A DNA stretch of 13,853 bases from Nitrospirota bacterium. GTDB lineage: Bacteria; Nitrospirota_A; Leptospirillia; Leptospirillales; Leptospirillaceae. Where the stretch lies: contig JAKCCY010000072.1 of assembly GCA_021838765.1 (NCBI GenBank), positions 1 to 13,853 on the forward strand, written 5' to 3'. Below the pieces are notes generated by a model that saw only the letters and a program-made list of their open reading frames with translations, did no database searches and was not told the DNA's origin. Positions 1-9,036 of this stretch are shown piece after piece. A program made the translations under genes and the position numbers. Every line of letters starts with the position of its first letter. The stretch's first letter is position 1.

Positions 1-3000
1 AAGGACAACGGCGCGGCCATTGGTCATGTATTCAAAGGCGAACCCCTTCATGTTCGAATGGATTCCCAGATGTCCGACATGGTCGTTGATTGGCGCGGTA
101 ATCCTTCCGCCTATGACCATCTCTGCTCCCGAAAGGCGAATCCCGGCACGGGAGTCGCAGTCTCCCTGGATGAGGAAGCGGCCTCCCTGTGCACCGTAGG
201 CGAGGGATTTTCCAACCGATCCGTCGACAAATCGGCCCTCTTCATTTTTCGCTTTGAGGACAACGATCCTGCCCGCCATGGCACCTTTGCCGACGCCGTC
301 CTGTGCACCGCCTGTGACTCGGATCGTCATGTTGTTCTTGATAAAGGCGCCCATTCCATTGCCGGTGATGGAGCCGTTGTTGATGTCCAGTGTCACCATC
401 GGGTGTGTCGGGTATTCGCGATGAAGAACGCCCGACAGGTGTGTTCCGATGTTTCGGTCCATTGAGGTTGTGCGATCGACCTGGACGGTCACAGCTCTTG
501 GGTGGAGTCTCAGGGATCGTTCAACCTCCGAGGTGATCTTTTCACCGAGGGTGACGGTCTCTTCCTGTGCACCGAGTCCACAGAATCCTTCCGGATCGAG
601 ATTGTAGGAAGACGGATTCAAAAGCGGTGTCAGATCGATGCGATCGAAATGGCGAATCTGGATCAGGTGTCCCGTTTCTCCGACGATGGACTGTCCTCTC
701 GATACACCAATTTCCGCCATCAGCCGCCTCAGGTCCTCTCCCATTCCTGTGAAGAAATGCTTGAGCTGCCTGACGGAAAACTCAAAGTCCCTGGGGACAA
801 ATCGTTTCAGGCCATGATCGTGGGCCTGCTCTTCCGTTTCTATCTGGGTGGCTATTCCCACATGGCAGGTGTCCATCTGGCATTCCCTGCAGATTGTGCA
901 GCCAATGGCCACCATGGGTAGCGTTCCGAACCCGACCCTGTTTGCGCCAAGGCACATGATTTTAAGGACATCGGTGGAGGACTTGAGCCCGCCATCGGCC
1001 CAGATCTCAACCTTGTCCCTGAGACCTGCATACAGAAGAGCCCGATGAACTTCTGTAACGCCTATTTCGACGGGGAGGCCCACATATCGCAGGGCATGCA
1101 TCCTTGCCGCGCCGGTTCCACCATCGAATCCGCTGACGGTAATGATGTCTGCTCCGGCTTTGGCAATTCCGATGCCGATCGTCCCGATTCCGGAGATGAC
1201 CGGGACCTTGACGGCGACGCGGACCTTGGGGTTTGCGCTTTTAAGTTCCGCGACCAGCTGAGCCAGGTCTTCGATGGAGTAAAGATCATGATTGTTCGAT
1301 GGAGAGATCAGGTCCACTCCCATCGTTGCCTTTCTGGCGTTTGCCACTTTGGCGGAGACCTTCTTGCCCGGGAGATGTCCTCCCTCGCCTGGCTTGGCTC
1401 CCTGTCCAATCTTGATTTCCACAAGATTGGAGGAGTTCAGGAGGGCAATGTTGACGCCAAATCGGCCGGATGCAATCTGTTGTCCCCGGCTTTTGGGGTA
1501 TTTTCCGATCAGCTCGAGGATTTCTCCGCCTTCTCCGTTGAGACAGATGATGTTCATCTGTTCGGATGCCTCCGCATAGGCCCGGTAGGCGACCTCTCCC
1601 TGCGATCCAAATGACATGGAGCTGATAATAAAGGGGTAGTCCTGCTCGCCGACCTTCAGGTCGACAGACTCGACCGGAACGGTGGATTTTCCGGGAGCGA
1701 TATCGAGAAGGTGGCGAAGGGAGATCGGGTTTTCGATCTCAACGGCCGAAAGCTTGTCCTGGTATTTGCTGTAGGGTTCCTTCTGGTTGGCGACATCGCC
1801 CGCGAGTTTCCAGACTTTCGGATACAGGTGATAGGTTTTTGAGAGCTTCTCGGTTTTTTCGCCGTGGAAGTACGGAGCCCTGGCCCGGGCTTCCTGTTCG
1901 AGGCGGTCGATGGAAAGTCCGACTTTTTCTCCGCCGAGAAAATGGGGGGTGGCGAAGATTTCGGAAAGTTCAAGACCAACGCCGATTGAGGAAAACAGTC
2001 GCCCGTACCCGCGCATCTCATGGATGCCCATGGTGGAGATGACCTTTTCGATTCCCTTTTTGAGCGCTCCAACGACATTCTCGATCCGCTTTTCCCGCTC
2101 TTCCGGGTCGAGTATTTTTTCTCCCTTGACTGGAGTCAGGGCCGTCTCAAACATAAGATGGGGATTGATGGCATCGGCCCCGATCGAGAAGGTAAAGATT
2201 GTGTCATGGAGGTTCCGGATCGAGCCTGAATGCACAATAATGGAAAGATTCCTTCTGAGGTTGGGCGTATTCCCGACAGGCGGGGATTTCCTGAGCGCGC
2301 GATCAACAAGGGCTGTCGTCAGTGCCGGGTCGATCCAGTAGTAACCCGGAAGAAGCGCTCTTGAATCATCGATGATGAGGATCTCTGCTCCAGTCTGGGC
2401 ATGGGAAATGGCCTCCTTGTGGATGCGTTCGAGCGCTTCCTTCATCGATTCCTTTTCCTGAAAGGTGGACGAAATGGTCCGGATGTGGTCCTGGGGGAAA
2501 TGGCGCGGCAGATCTTCGAGAAGATGTATGCCCAGACGGTCTGCGAGCGCCCGGTAACGATCCGGAGGCAGGAGAGGCTCACCCATATCTCCTCCGAGGA
2601 GAATGGGCAACGCCAGGTCAAGCCCTCTGGGCGTATGGACCTGGTCTCCAAACAGGGGCCTTGGTCCGAGTACGATCCTGGGCGAGAAGTGTTCCATCTC
2701 CCTTTCCCTGTCGATTGCGGGGTTGGTGACCACTGCCACATTTTCCTTGAAATAGTCCGGGATATTAGTCCGGTCCTTTGAGAGGACTGCGAGCGGACCA
2801 TCAAAGCCCAGGGATCCGATTGGCTCAAAGCTTGTCTGGGCAAAAAAGGAAATCATGTCGTGGTCATCGGTGGAAAATCCGAACGGATTCCACAGGGATG
2901 TTGCCGGGAGCATTCCGGTATTTGTTCCGGACGGATACTGAAGGATCTCCTGAACGGTCGGCAGCGGGACGGTGTCCGGATGGACATAGGACGGAATGCT

Positions 3001-4326
3001 GGGATGAAATCGTTCGGCATACCGGTTGTATAATGTTTCCTGGATCTCGGGATACATCATCGGGGAGAGTGTTCCCCGATCCAGGAAAAAGGCCATTTTT
3101 TCCCCGGGAGCAAATGGTTTTGGTTGTCCGACCATCCGGGATGACGGAATGATTCCCCGTTCTGAGGAGACAATCGTCATGTCCCTTGTTTCAAAAAGCC
3201 ACATGGGACGAAGTCCGAGCGCATCGACAGAGAATACGACCTCGTTCTCATAGCGGGCGATGATCGCGGCAGGGCCCTGGGCGAGGGGGCCCAGAAATCT
3301 GCGGTAGAGAAAGTACATCTGGCGCATTTTGGGGTCCAGCGCCGAAATGATGTGGGTGATCGGCGGAAAGACGATTTCCATGGCTTCCATCAGTGAGAAG
3401 CCAAACTGGACCATCAGCCCCTCGATGGTCCGGTCGAGATCCTGGGAATCGCTTCCGCCCTTGACGGGGGGGATGCCCAGCATCGCCGATTCCCTGCGAA
3501 GCTTGTCGATCGTGTTGATCTCTCCATTGTGTCCGAGGATGGAAAAGGGCTGGACCCTTTCCGTTACGGAAAGGGTATTGGTCGAGTATCGGCTGTGTCC
3601 CAGGACCGCCCGGCTTTTCATCTGGGGATCCTGGAAATCGAGAAAGTACTCCGACAGGACAAAACTTGTCCCCTTGACCTTGTAAACGGCAACATCGCCA
3701 GACAGGGAGCCGATATGGATCCGGCCATCCGTTTCCATGCTGACCTTGGCATCGAAGGCGACTTTCCTGGGAATCAGTCCTTCCTTGACGAGAAGCCCCG
3801 CCTGCCAGAACAGGGGTTCGTTCTCCGATTCCTTCGGGATGCGGCCTGAAAGAACCTGTCCTTTTCTCAGGGAAAGGACCTCCAGCCCATTTTCTGTAAA
3901 GCGCCTTGAGATCTCTTCCCTGAGGGCCGCTTCAGTCGGGATGTTCGGATTGGTCGCTACGTCCGACACGCGTGGAGTATAAATATGGGCGACAATGAAG
4001 CGTGGGTCATGGGCCAGCTGAGGATCCCTGCCCTCCTTTTTCAGCCACCTTTCCCAGAGGTGTCGTGGAATGTCGACCTGAACTCCGCAGCCATCGCCCT
4101 CGTTGTTGATCTGTCCGGCCCTGTGCTCCATCATCTGGAGTCCGGAGAGAGCCTCCCTGAGGGTTGTATGAGTGGGTTCTCCCGTTCTGGAAAGAACGGC
4201 AACGATGGCGCAGGAATCCTTTTCCTGATCAATAAAGGGACCGGTCAGTCCGCAGTCATGGGGGAGATTGCCACCAGATGGAATATGTTCCGATATCGGA
4301 TTGTTCGAATGATTTAATTGGCTCAT
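1..4326 (-). CDS. gltB: Glutamate synthase large (alpha) subunit, C-terminus beyond window
   Basis: Makes glutamate from glutamine and 2-oxoglutarate in ammonium assimilation. 1442 codons are open without interruption; the family is usually about 1480-1550 residues, so only the end is missing. Order: short propeptide; class II glutamine amidotransferase with the likely nucleophile Cys39 (motif DSCAIVAVL) and EGDGCG; central domain; FMN-binding synthase domain with KPGEGGHLPGKKV near residue 980, SPSNNHDLYSIEDLAQL and SGFDGGTGAA; a 3Fe-4S site Cys1143/Cys1149/Cys1154 (C-x5-C-x4-C) followed by HVGIATQ; then the start of the beta-helix (GXGXG) domain. There is an additional Cys1146 inside the cluster motif. 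The ATG at 4326 has only a weak, distant AGGA upstream, and the frame stays open further upstream, so the start is likely but not certain. Whether NADPH or ferredoxin is the donor cannot be seen; no small subunit is in the window. Divergent from ogt. Confidence 0.97.
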   Translation of the reverse strand, partial: MSQLNHSNNPISEHIPSGGNLPHDCGLTGPFIDQEKDSCAIVAVLSRTGEPTHTTLREALSGLQMMEHRAGQINNEGDGCGVQVDIPRHLWERWLKKEGRDPQLAHDPRFIVAHIYTPRVSDVATNPNIPTEAALREEISRRFTENGLEVLSLRKGQVLSGRIPKESENEPLFWQAGLLVKEGLIPRKVAFDAKVSMETDGRIHIGSLSGDVAVYKVKGTSFVLSEYFLDFQDPQMKSRAVLGHSRYSTNTLSVTERVQPFSILGHNGEINTIDKLRRESAMLGIPPVKGGSDSQDLDRTIEGLMVQFGFSLMEAMEIVFPPITHIISALDPKMRQMYFLYRRFLGPLAQGPAAIIARYENEVVFSVDALGLRPMWLFETRDMTIVSSERGIIPSSRMVGQPKPFAPGEKMAFFLDRGTLSPMMYPEIQETLYNRYAERFHPSIPSYVHPDTVPLPTVQEILQYPSGTNTGMLPATSLWNPFGFSTDDHDMISFFAQTSFEPIGSLGFDGPLAVLSKDRTNIPDYFKENVAVVTNPAIDREREMEHFSPRIVLGPRPLFGDQVHTPRGLDLALPILLGGDMGEPLLPPDRYRALADRLGIHLLEDLPRHFPQDHIRTISSTFQEKESMKEALERIHKEAISHAQTGAEILIIDDSRALLPGYYWIDPALTTALVDRALRKSPPVGNTPNLRRNLSIIVHSGSIRNLHDTIFTFSIGADAINPHLMFETALTPVKGEKILDPEEREKRIENVVGALKKGIEKVISTMGIHEMRGYGRLFSSIGVGLELSEIFATPHFLGGEKVGLSIDRLEQEARARAPYFHGEKTEKLSKTYHLYPKVWKLAGDVANQKEPYSKYQDKLSAVEIENPISLRHLLDIAPGKSTVPVESVDLKVGEQDYPFIISSMSFGSQGEVAYRAYAEASEQMNIICLNGEGGEILELIGKYPKSRGQQIASGRFGVNIALLNSSNLVEIKIGQGAKPGEGGHLPGKKVSAKVANARKATMGVDLISPSNNHDLYSIEDLAQLVAELKSANPKVRVAVKVPVISGIGTIGIGIAKAGADIITVSGFDGGTGAARMHALRYVGLPVEIGVTEVHRALLYAGLRDKVEIWADGGLKSSTDVLKIMCLGANRVGFGTLPMVAIGCTICRECQMDTCHVGIATQIETEEQAHDHGLKRFVPRDFEFSVRQLKHFFTGMGEDLRRLMAEIGVSRGQSIVGETGHLIQIRHFDRIDLTPLLNPSSYNLDPEGFCGLGAQEETVTLGEKITSEVERSLRLHPRAVTVQVDRTTSMDRNIGTHLSGVLHREYPTHPMVTLDINNGSITGNGMGAFIKNNMTIRVTGGAQDGVGKGAMAGRIVVLKAKNEEGRFVDGSVGKSLAYGAQGGRFLIQGDCDSRAGIRLSGAEMVIGGRITAPINDHVGHLGIHSNMKGFAFEYMTNGRAVVL

Positions 4327-4445
4327 CTGCTTGGGATATCCTGTAGGAAATTCGTTCGAGAGATTGGGGTTGTCCGGGGCTACAGAGGAAAAGCCGGAGT
4401 CCGCTGAAGCCCGCGTTGTGCACAAAGATTGTCGAGGGAGCCAGC
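4327..4445. promoter_or_regulatory. Divergent intergenic region between gltB and ogt
   Basis: This 119-bp gap must hold the leftward gltB promoter and the promoter of the rightward ogt cluster, because the two start codons face away from each other. I see no convincing -35/-10 pair on either strand and no obvious operator palindrome. Its role is inferred from gene orientation only. Confidence 0.4.
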
Positions 4446-5102
4446 ATGAACAGTTCTTCTGATTATATCCAAGGATTTTCCGCCGATGCAAGGGAAATTC
4501 TTCCGGAACGGGCAGGGGAGCTGTTTTTCAGGAGCTTCCCCGGCGCGATCGAATGTTTCAGGGGGGAGTTGCTCGGGACGGGGTGTCTGTTTGGCGTGAG
4601 CAAAAAGGGTCTTGCAGCCATAACGCCATTTGTGGGCAAGACTTTTCCGGATTTTCTGGAGGGCCTTCCCCTGTTTCCTTTCCTCGAAGAGGCCAATCGG
4701 GCTGTTTCAGGGGGAGGGGGCTTTGCCGGGCAGATTGATCATGACCGCTGGAGTCCATTTCTGAAGAAAGTTCTCGGCATCGTCGCGACCATTCCCATGG
4801 GGGAGACCCGGACCTATGGGGAGATTTCTTCGATCATGCAGATGCAAGGCGGGGCAAGGGCGGTCGGCCGGGCTCTTGCCGCCAATCCGCTGCCGCTTCT
4901 CTTTCCATGTCACCGGGTTGTCCGTTCTTCGGGAAAAGGTTCGGGAGGCTATACGTTGATGGGAAAGCAGGAGCCGGAGCTGAAAGAGCTGCTTCTCGAG
5001 AAAGAACGGTCGATGAGGTGGGCGGGGCCTTTGTGGGACAATACTTGCCAAGGGCGCACCGTATCTCCCAGAATTGAGAAAAGCCGGCCAGTACAGCCTT
5101 AA
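4446..5102 (+). CDS. ogt: Methylated-DNA-[protein]-cysteine S-methyltransferase
   Basis: Suicide DNA-repair enzyme that transfers the alkyl group of O6-alkylguanine to its own cysteine. 218 residues. The C-terminal DNA-binding and catalytic domain is clear: IPMGETRTYGEI (117-128), the recognition helix region ARAVGRALAANPLP, and the active-site PCHRV with acceptor Cys155, followed by GSGGY. The Asn147-Cys155-His156 arrangement is as expected for the family. The N-terminal about 100 residues are the variable Ada/Ogt-type alpha/beta domain. ATG 4446 is chosen over an upstream in-frame TTG (4416) because GAGGGAG lies about 5 bases before it. It is first in a rightward cluster, 17 bp ahead of the exoribonuclease gene. 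There are no Ada N-terminal zinc or AraC domains, so it is an Ogt-like repair enzyme rather than an Ada regulator. Confidence 0.93.
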   Translation: MNSSSDYIQGFSADAREILPERAGELFFRSFPGAIECFRGELLGTGCLFGVSKKGLAAITPFVGKTFPDFLEGLPLFPFLEEANRAVSGGGGFAGQIDHDRWSPFLKKVLGIVATIPMGETRTYGEISSIMQMQGGARAVGRALAANPLPLLFPCHRVVRSSGKGSGGYTLMGKQEPELKELLLEKERSMRWAGPLWDNTCQGRTVSPRIEKSRPVQP

Positions 5103-5119
5103 AAGGAAGGAAATCGTTC

Positions 5120-6139
5120 ATGGGAACATCAATTGACGCGTCAACTGCCGGAAAAAGTCAGACCAAAGAAGTGAGAGGCGTAGCTCTTGTCAAAAGTCGC
5201 CACGCCGGTTCCGGTGAAAAGGCTCCCGCCCAGATCATGACACTTGTTTTCAAGGGAGAGGGAGGGAAAGGGCTTAAAGAGTGGCCTGCAAGACTCTGGG
5301 AGGATCCCAGGGGGATCGGTGCCTCTCTTGCCGTGGGGTCACTGGTCCTCGCGGAGGGGACCGTTGTCCGGCATAACCAGGAACCCCAGCTCAGGATCAC
5401 AAGGCTGACTCCCCTCAAGGCATCTCCCGAAGAGATCCAGTCCTATATTCCGCAAAGCACCATTTCCTCAAGCCTGGCAATGGCCCGGATCGATGCATTC
5501 ATGGAGTCCCTTGTCGAGCCCCACCTGAAAACATTCGGGATTGAGCTGATGTCTGATCCCGAGATCCGCTCCCTGTTTGAAAGGGCCCCTGCCGCGAAGA
5601 GAAACCATCACGCGGTTGTCGGAGGGCTGCTTGAGCATACGCTTGAAATCATGGAGATGGGAGACCGTATTGCACCGATTCTGCGATTGAATCGCGACCT
5701 CCTTTTGTTGGGTCTTCTTTTGCACGACCTTGGAAAATGCTGGGAGATCTCCTCCCAACCGGGATTTGCCTATACGGATGATGGCCGCCTTCTCGGTCAC
5801 ATGTTTCTTGGATGTGATGCCGTCCGTCGGACCGCAGGCCGGATCCCGGAGTTCCCCGGGACCCTTCTGAAGCTTCTCCAGCACTTTATCCTGTCCCACC
5901 ATGGAGAGATGGCTTACGGGTCTCCTGTTTTGCCGGCCACTCCGGAGGCCATGGCCGTTCATATGCTGGACAACCTTTCCGGACAGGTCTATGCCATGAG
6001 GGCTGCGAAGGGATCTGATGGCGACGAGTGGGGTTATGAGAGAAACCGCGGTGCCCAGATATGGCACAGGGGATCGGATCCGGCGGAGCTTGCGAAGCTT
6101 TCCGGGAAGAAGGATCCATCGACCGGTCAAGGTGCCTGA
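5120..6139 (+). CDS. yhaM: YhaM-like 3'-5' exoribonuclease (OB fold + HD domain)
   Basis: Predicted metal-dependent 3'-5' exoribonuclease of the YhaM/CBF1 family, acting in the cytoplasm on RNA or single-stranded DNA ends. 339 residues, close to the family length. Residues about 15-100 look like the N-terminal OB-fold nucleic-acid-binding domain. The HD phosphohydrolase domain follows with its metal ligands in order: LLEH (His173), LLHDLGK (His202-Asp203), LLGH (His227), LSHHGE (His260-His261) and HMLDN (Asp284). The start ATG 5120 has GGAAGGA about 8 bases upstream. The stop TGA shares its last base with the ATG of the next gene, which suggests translational coupling. The family is best known from Firmicutes. 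The fold assignment is sure; the exact nuclease substrate is inferred. Confidence 0.88.
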   Translation: MGTSIDASTAGKSQTKEVRGVALVKSRHAGSGEKAPAQIMTLVFKGEGGKGLKEWPARLWEDPRGIGASLAVGSLVLAEGTVVRHNQEPQLRITRLTPLKASPEEIQSYIPQSTISSSLAMARIDAFMESLVEPHLKTFGIELMSDPEIRSLFERAPAAKRNHHAVVGGLLEHTLEIMEMGDRIAPILRLNRDLLLLGLLLHDLGKCWEISSQPGFAYTDDGRLLGHMFLGCDAVRRTAGRIPEFPGTLLKLLQHFILSHHGEMAYGSPVLPATPEAMAVHMLDNLSGQVYAMRAAKGSDGDEWGYERNRGAQIWHRGSDPAELAKLSGKKDPSTGQGA

Positions 6140-8952
6140 TGAACAGTTCTGAAAGATTGGCCATTTCCAGGGATCTTGCGGGGATCCTGGGGTCGGAGGG
6201 AGTCCTTTCCTCGCCTGTGGACCGCAAGGCCTATTCCTACGATGCCGGGATTTATCGGGAGGATCCGATTCTGGCCGTTTTGCCCAAAAACGCGGAAGAA
6301 GTTTCCAAAGTGGTGGTTTGGGCATCCGCCAGGGGGATTCCCCTGACGCCACGATCCGGAGGAACAAACATCACGGGGGCCGCGATCGGGGCAGGCATCG
6401 TCCTGGGGCTTTCCCGGATCAACCGCTGGGATTTCAGAAATGCCGGGAATGGTTCGGTCAGCGTCGAACCCGGAATGATTCTGAAAGAGCTCAATGACCG
6501 TCTGGCTCCTCTGGGACGTTTTTTTGCCCCGGACCCTTCTTCCGGGCAGGCTTGCCAGATCGGAGGGATGATCGGGACGAACGCTGCCGGGGCCCATGCT
6601 CTGAAGTACGGCGCGGTCAAAGAAAATATTCTCTCTCTCGAAATGGTCGGGTCTGACGGAAATCTTTACCGGATCGCGCCCCAGACCCTTTCAGGAGGAG
6701 CCTCTCCCGATGTGGCATCGCTGCCTCCCGGATTTAAGGGCGTTCTGGAAAAGCTTCCGGCCTGGGCTCCGGTTCTCCGGGAAAAGCGACGCAATGTGAC
6801 CAAAAACTCATCCGGATACAACCTCTTCGACCTTGCCCAAAAACTTTACGGGGATCCTCTCAGGGTCTTCGATCCGTCAAGACTGATTGTCGGAGCGGAA
6901 GGAACCCTCGGTGTTGTCACCCGTGCTGAGCTTCTTGTCCGTCCTGTTCCGTCAAGGCGCGTTACCATTCTGGCCTACTTTCTCGATCTTTCTGATCTTG
7001 GGGAGGCTGTTGCGAGGATCAATGAACTGGGTCCTGCGGCGTTGGAAATGATGGACCGGCGTACTCTTGATCTGGTCGGTCGGGAGCGCTTTGGCATTCC
7101 TTCTTCTGCCGACTCGATGCTTCTGATCGAATTCGACAGCGAACCGATGGAGGACCTGGTTTCCGAAACAAGGAAAATTCTTGGAAAGATTCGTCTGGCA
7201 GATGATCCCGGTATTTCCTTCGATCCGGCGGAGCAGCTCCGGATGTGGCAGGCCCGCCATGCCCTTTTTCCGACCTTGTATCGCTATGACGGTGTGCGTC
7301 GGCCGATGAACTTCGCCGACGATGTCGCAGTCCCTGTGCATCGTCTTGTGGAGCTTCTCCGCTTCCTGAGGGAATTCTTTTCCGGAATGGATATCCCTGT
7401 GGCGGTCTATGGCCATATCGGAAACGGAAATGCCCATATCAACCCGCTGATGAACCTGTCTGAGCCTGGTTCAATGGAACGGCTCCTTCATATCAGCCAG
7501 GAGATTCACCGGACCGTGATCGACCAGTTCGAAGGTGTTCCCTGCGGAGAGCATGGGGAGGGACGTGTCCGGGCGGAGTTTCTTCCTTCGGTCTATGGTC
7601 CGGATGTCTACCAGATGTTTTGCGATACGAAGAGTTTTTTCGATCCACTGGGGATCTTCAATCCCGATGTGAAAATTTCAAGGAAATCCTTTCTGGAAGG
7701 GATTGATGTCGAACGCGTCGTGAAGTCCTGTGCGACCTGCGGAAAGTGCAATACTGTCTGCCCAAGCTTCGATATCACCAGGAATGAGGCGATGGGTCCC
7801 AGGGGGTGGTTCCAGATGATGACCGATCCCGGTAGCTCCCGGGATGTGCCGGAATCGGTTCTCGGTGCCTGCCTGAACTGCAAATCCTGCCGGACGATCT
7901 GTCCTGCCGGGGTGGATGTGTCAGAGGTCATTCTGGCGGAGCGGGCCAAACGTGGTGGAGACCCTGTTTCCCGATTTTTTTCGGAGCAGCTCTTAAATAT
8001 CGGACGCACAAGCCGGATTGTTGAGTTTTTCGGAAAGACACAGGGAGTGTGGGACCGTCCGCTCTTCCGGCGACCTCTTGAGGCGGTCAGCAGAAGGCTT
8101 TTCCGGGCAGTTGCGGAAAATGCACGGATCCCCGCGAGCCTGAAGCTTCCGAAACTCCGAAGCAAAACATTGCGGTCCTCCTTCTATGGATTGACCGAAG
8201 AGGGAGGGAGAAAAGGAAATATTGCCTATTTTCATGGCTGTGCGGCAAACTATCTCGATGATGGCGTCGGCGAAGCCATGATCCGGCTGCTGTCTCGCGT
8301 GAAGGGTGAGCTTGTCCTTCCACGGCAGACATGTTCAGGAACCCCGATCGAAACTTATGGCCACCGGGACCTGACAAAAACCTGCGCAGACGAAAATCTT
8401 GAGAACCTTTCCGGTTACGAGCGCGTTGTCACGGGATGTGCCTCATGTACTTTGGCTTTGAAGGATCTTCCCCATCATTTTCAGAAAGGATCTCAGAATT
8501 ATGAAAAGGCGGTGAACCTCTCGGGAAAGGTTGTTCATGTCGCCCAGTTGATGATGGAAGATGAAATGGCCGATCTTCGTGTGGAAATGGCGAGAAACCG
8601 GAAGAGGAAAGAGATATCCCTCCCTGTTTCCTACCACTCATCCTGCCATCTTCGGGCTGCTGGGGTTGTGTCCGAGCCTGTCGAACTCTTGAAGGAGGTT
8701 TTTGGAAATGATTTTCGCCCGATGATGGATTCGGACCGCTGTGCAGGTGGTTCGGGCACCTATCTTCTGAAGAATCCGGAAGTGTCGGAAAAGGTGTTCC
8801 AGCGAAAAAGGGAGGCCGTGATCGAATCCGGGGCCAAAGTGGTAACGACAGGATGTCCGGCCTGCCAGATCAAGCTTTCGGATGGTCTTTCCGAGGATTT
8901 TTCAGCGCGCCATATGGCGGTTCTTCTCGCGGGCCTCCTCTCGGAAAAGTGA
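6139..8952 (+). CDS. FAD-linked 2-hydroxyacid dehydrogenase fused to iron-sulfur CCG subunit (GlcD-GlcF type)
   Basis: Probable D-lactate or glycolate-type dehydrogenase feeding electrons to the respiratory chain. 937 residues from ATG 6139, which has AAGGTG just upstream and overlaps the previous stop; an earlier in-frame start at 6061 would lie inside yhaM. The N-terminal half is a PCMH-type FAD-binding domain (about 42-178; PRSGGTNITG, PDPSSGQACQIGGMIGTNAAG), then the FAD-oxidase C-terminal domain (about 270-512; HIGNGNAHINPL, EHGEGRVRAEF). Two 4Fe-4S motifs follow: Cys531/534/537/541 and Cys578/581/584/588. Two cysteine-rich CCG-type domains end the protein (about 696-780 and 831-930), each with a closing CxxC (GCASC, GCPAC). 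In both, the usual CCG reads C-S-G (732-734) and C-A-G (868-870). Such GlcD and GlcF parts are often separate genes; here they are one chain. The substrate cannot be read from sequence. Confidence 0.92.
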   Translation: MNSSERLAISRDLAGILGSEGVLSSPVDRKAYSYDAGIYREDPILAVLPKNAEEVSKVVVWASARGIPLTPRSGGTNITGAAIGAGIVLGLSRINRWDFRNAGNGSVSVEPGMILKELNDRLAPLGRFFAPDPSSGQACQIGGMIGTNAAGAHALKYGAVKENILSLEMVGSDGNLYRIAPQTLSGGASPDVASLPPGFKGVLEKLPAWAPVLREKRRNVTKNSSGYNLFDLAQKLYGDPLRVFDPSRLIVGAEGTLGVVTRAELLVRPVPSRRVTILAYFLDLSDLGEAVARINELGPAALEMMDRRTLDLVGRERFGIPSSADSMLLIEFDSEPMEDLVSETRKILGKIRLADDPGISFDPAEQLRMWQARHALFPTLYRYDGVRRPMNFADDVAVPVHRLVELLRFLREFFSGMDIPVAVYGHIGNGNAHINPLMNLSEPGSMERLLHISQEIHRTVIDQFEGVPCGEHGEGRVRAEFLPSVYGPDVYQMFCDTKSFFDPLGIFNPDVKISRKSFLEGIDVERVVKSCATCGKCNTVCPSFDITRNEAMGPRGWFQMMTDPGSSRDVPESVLGACLNCKSCRTICPAGVDVSEVILAERAKRGGDPVSRFFSEQLLNIGRTSRIVEFFGKTQGVWDRPLFRRPLEAVSRRLFRAVAENARIPASLKLPKLRSKTLRSSFYGLTEEGGRKGNIAYFHGCAANYLDDGVGEAMIRLLSRVKGELVLPRQTCSGTPIETYGHRDLTKTCADENLENLSGYERVVTGCASCTLALKDLPHHFQKGSQNYEKAVNLSGKVVHVAQLMMEDEMADLRVEMARNRKRKEISLPVSYHSSCHLRAAGVVSEPVELLKEVFGNDFRPMMDSDRCAGGSGTYLLKNPEVSEKVFQRKREAVIESGAKVVTTGCPACQIKLSDGLSEDFSARHMAVLLAGLLSEK

Positions 8953-9036
8953 CTTTTTCGAGGGATGGAGAAGGTGCATTGTCCTGTGCACCACTGATGT
9001 TAACGTTCGGGAGGCATTTATGGGGAGGTGTTTATA

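Noticed and set aside
58..3982. Many rightward open frames of 60-190 codons across the gltB region
   Set aside because: They lie antisense to an uninterrupted, motif-rich glutamate synthase frame and contain no recognisable domain.
4256..4447. Leftward 63-codon frame between gltB and ogt
   Set aside because: It overlaps the gltB start in another frame and has no ribosome binding site or motif.
5468..6367. Leftward open frame of 299 codons
   Set aside because: Antisense to the exoribonuclease and dehydrogenase starts, both firmly identified; no motifs or ribosome site of its own.
8973..8992. Small GGTGCA/TGCACC hairpin after the dehydrogenase
   Set aside because: Only 6 bp with no T tract; too weak to call a terminator.
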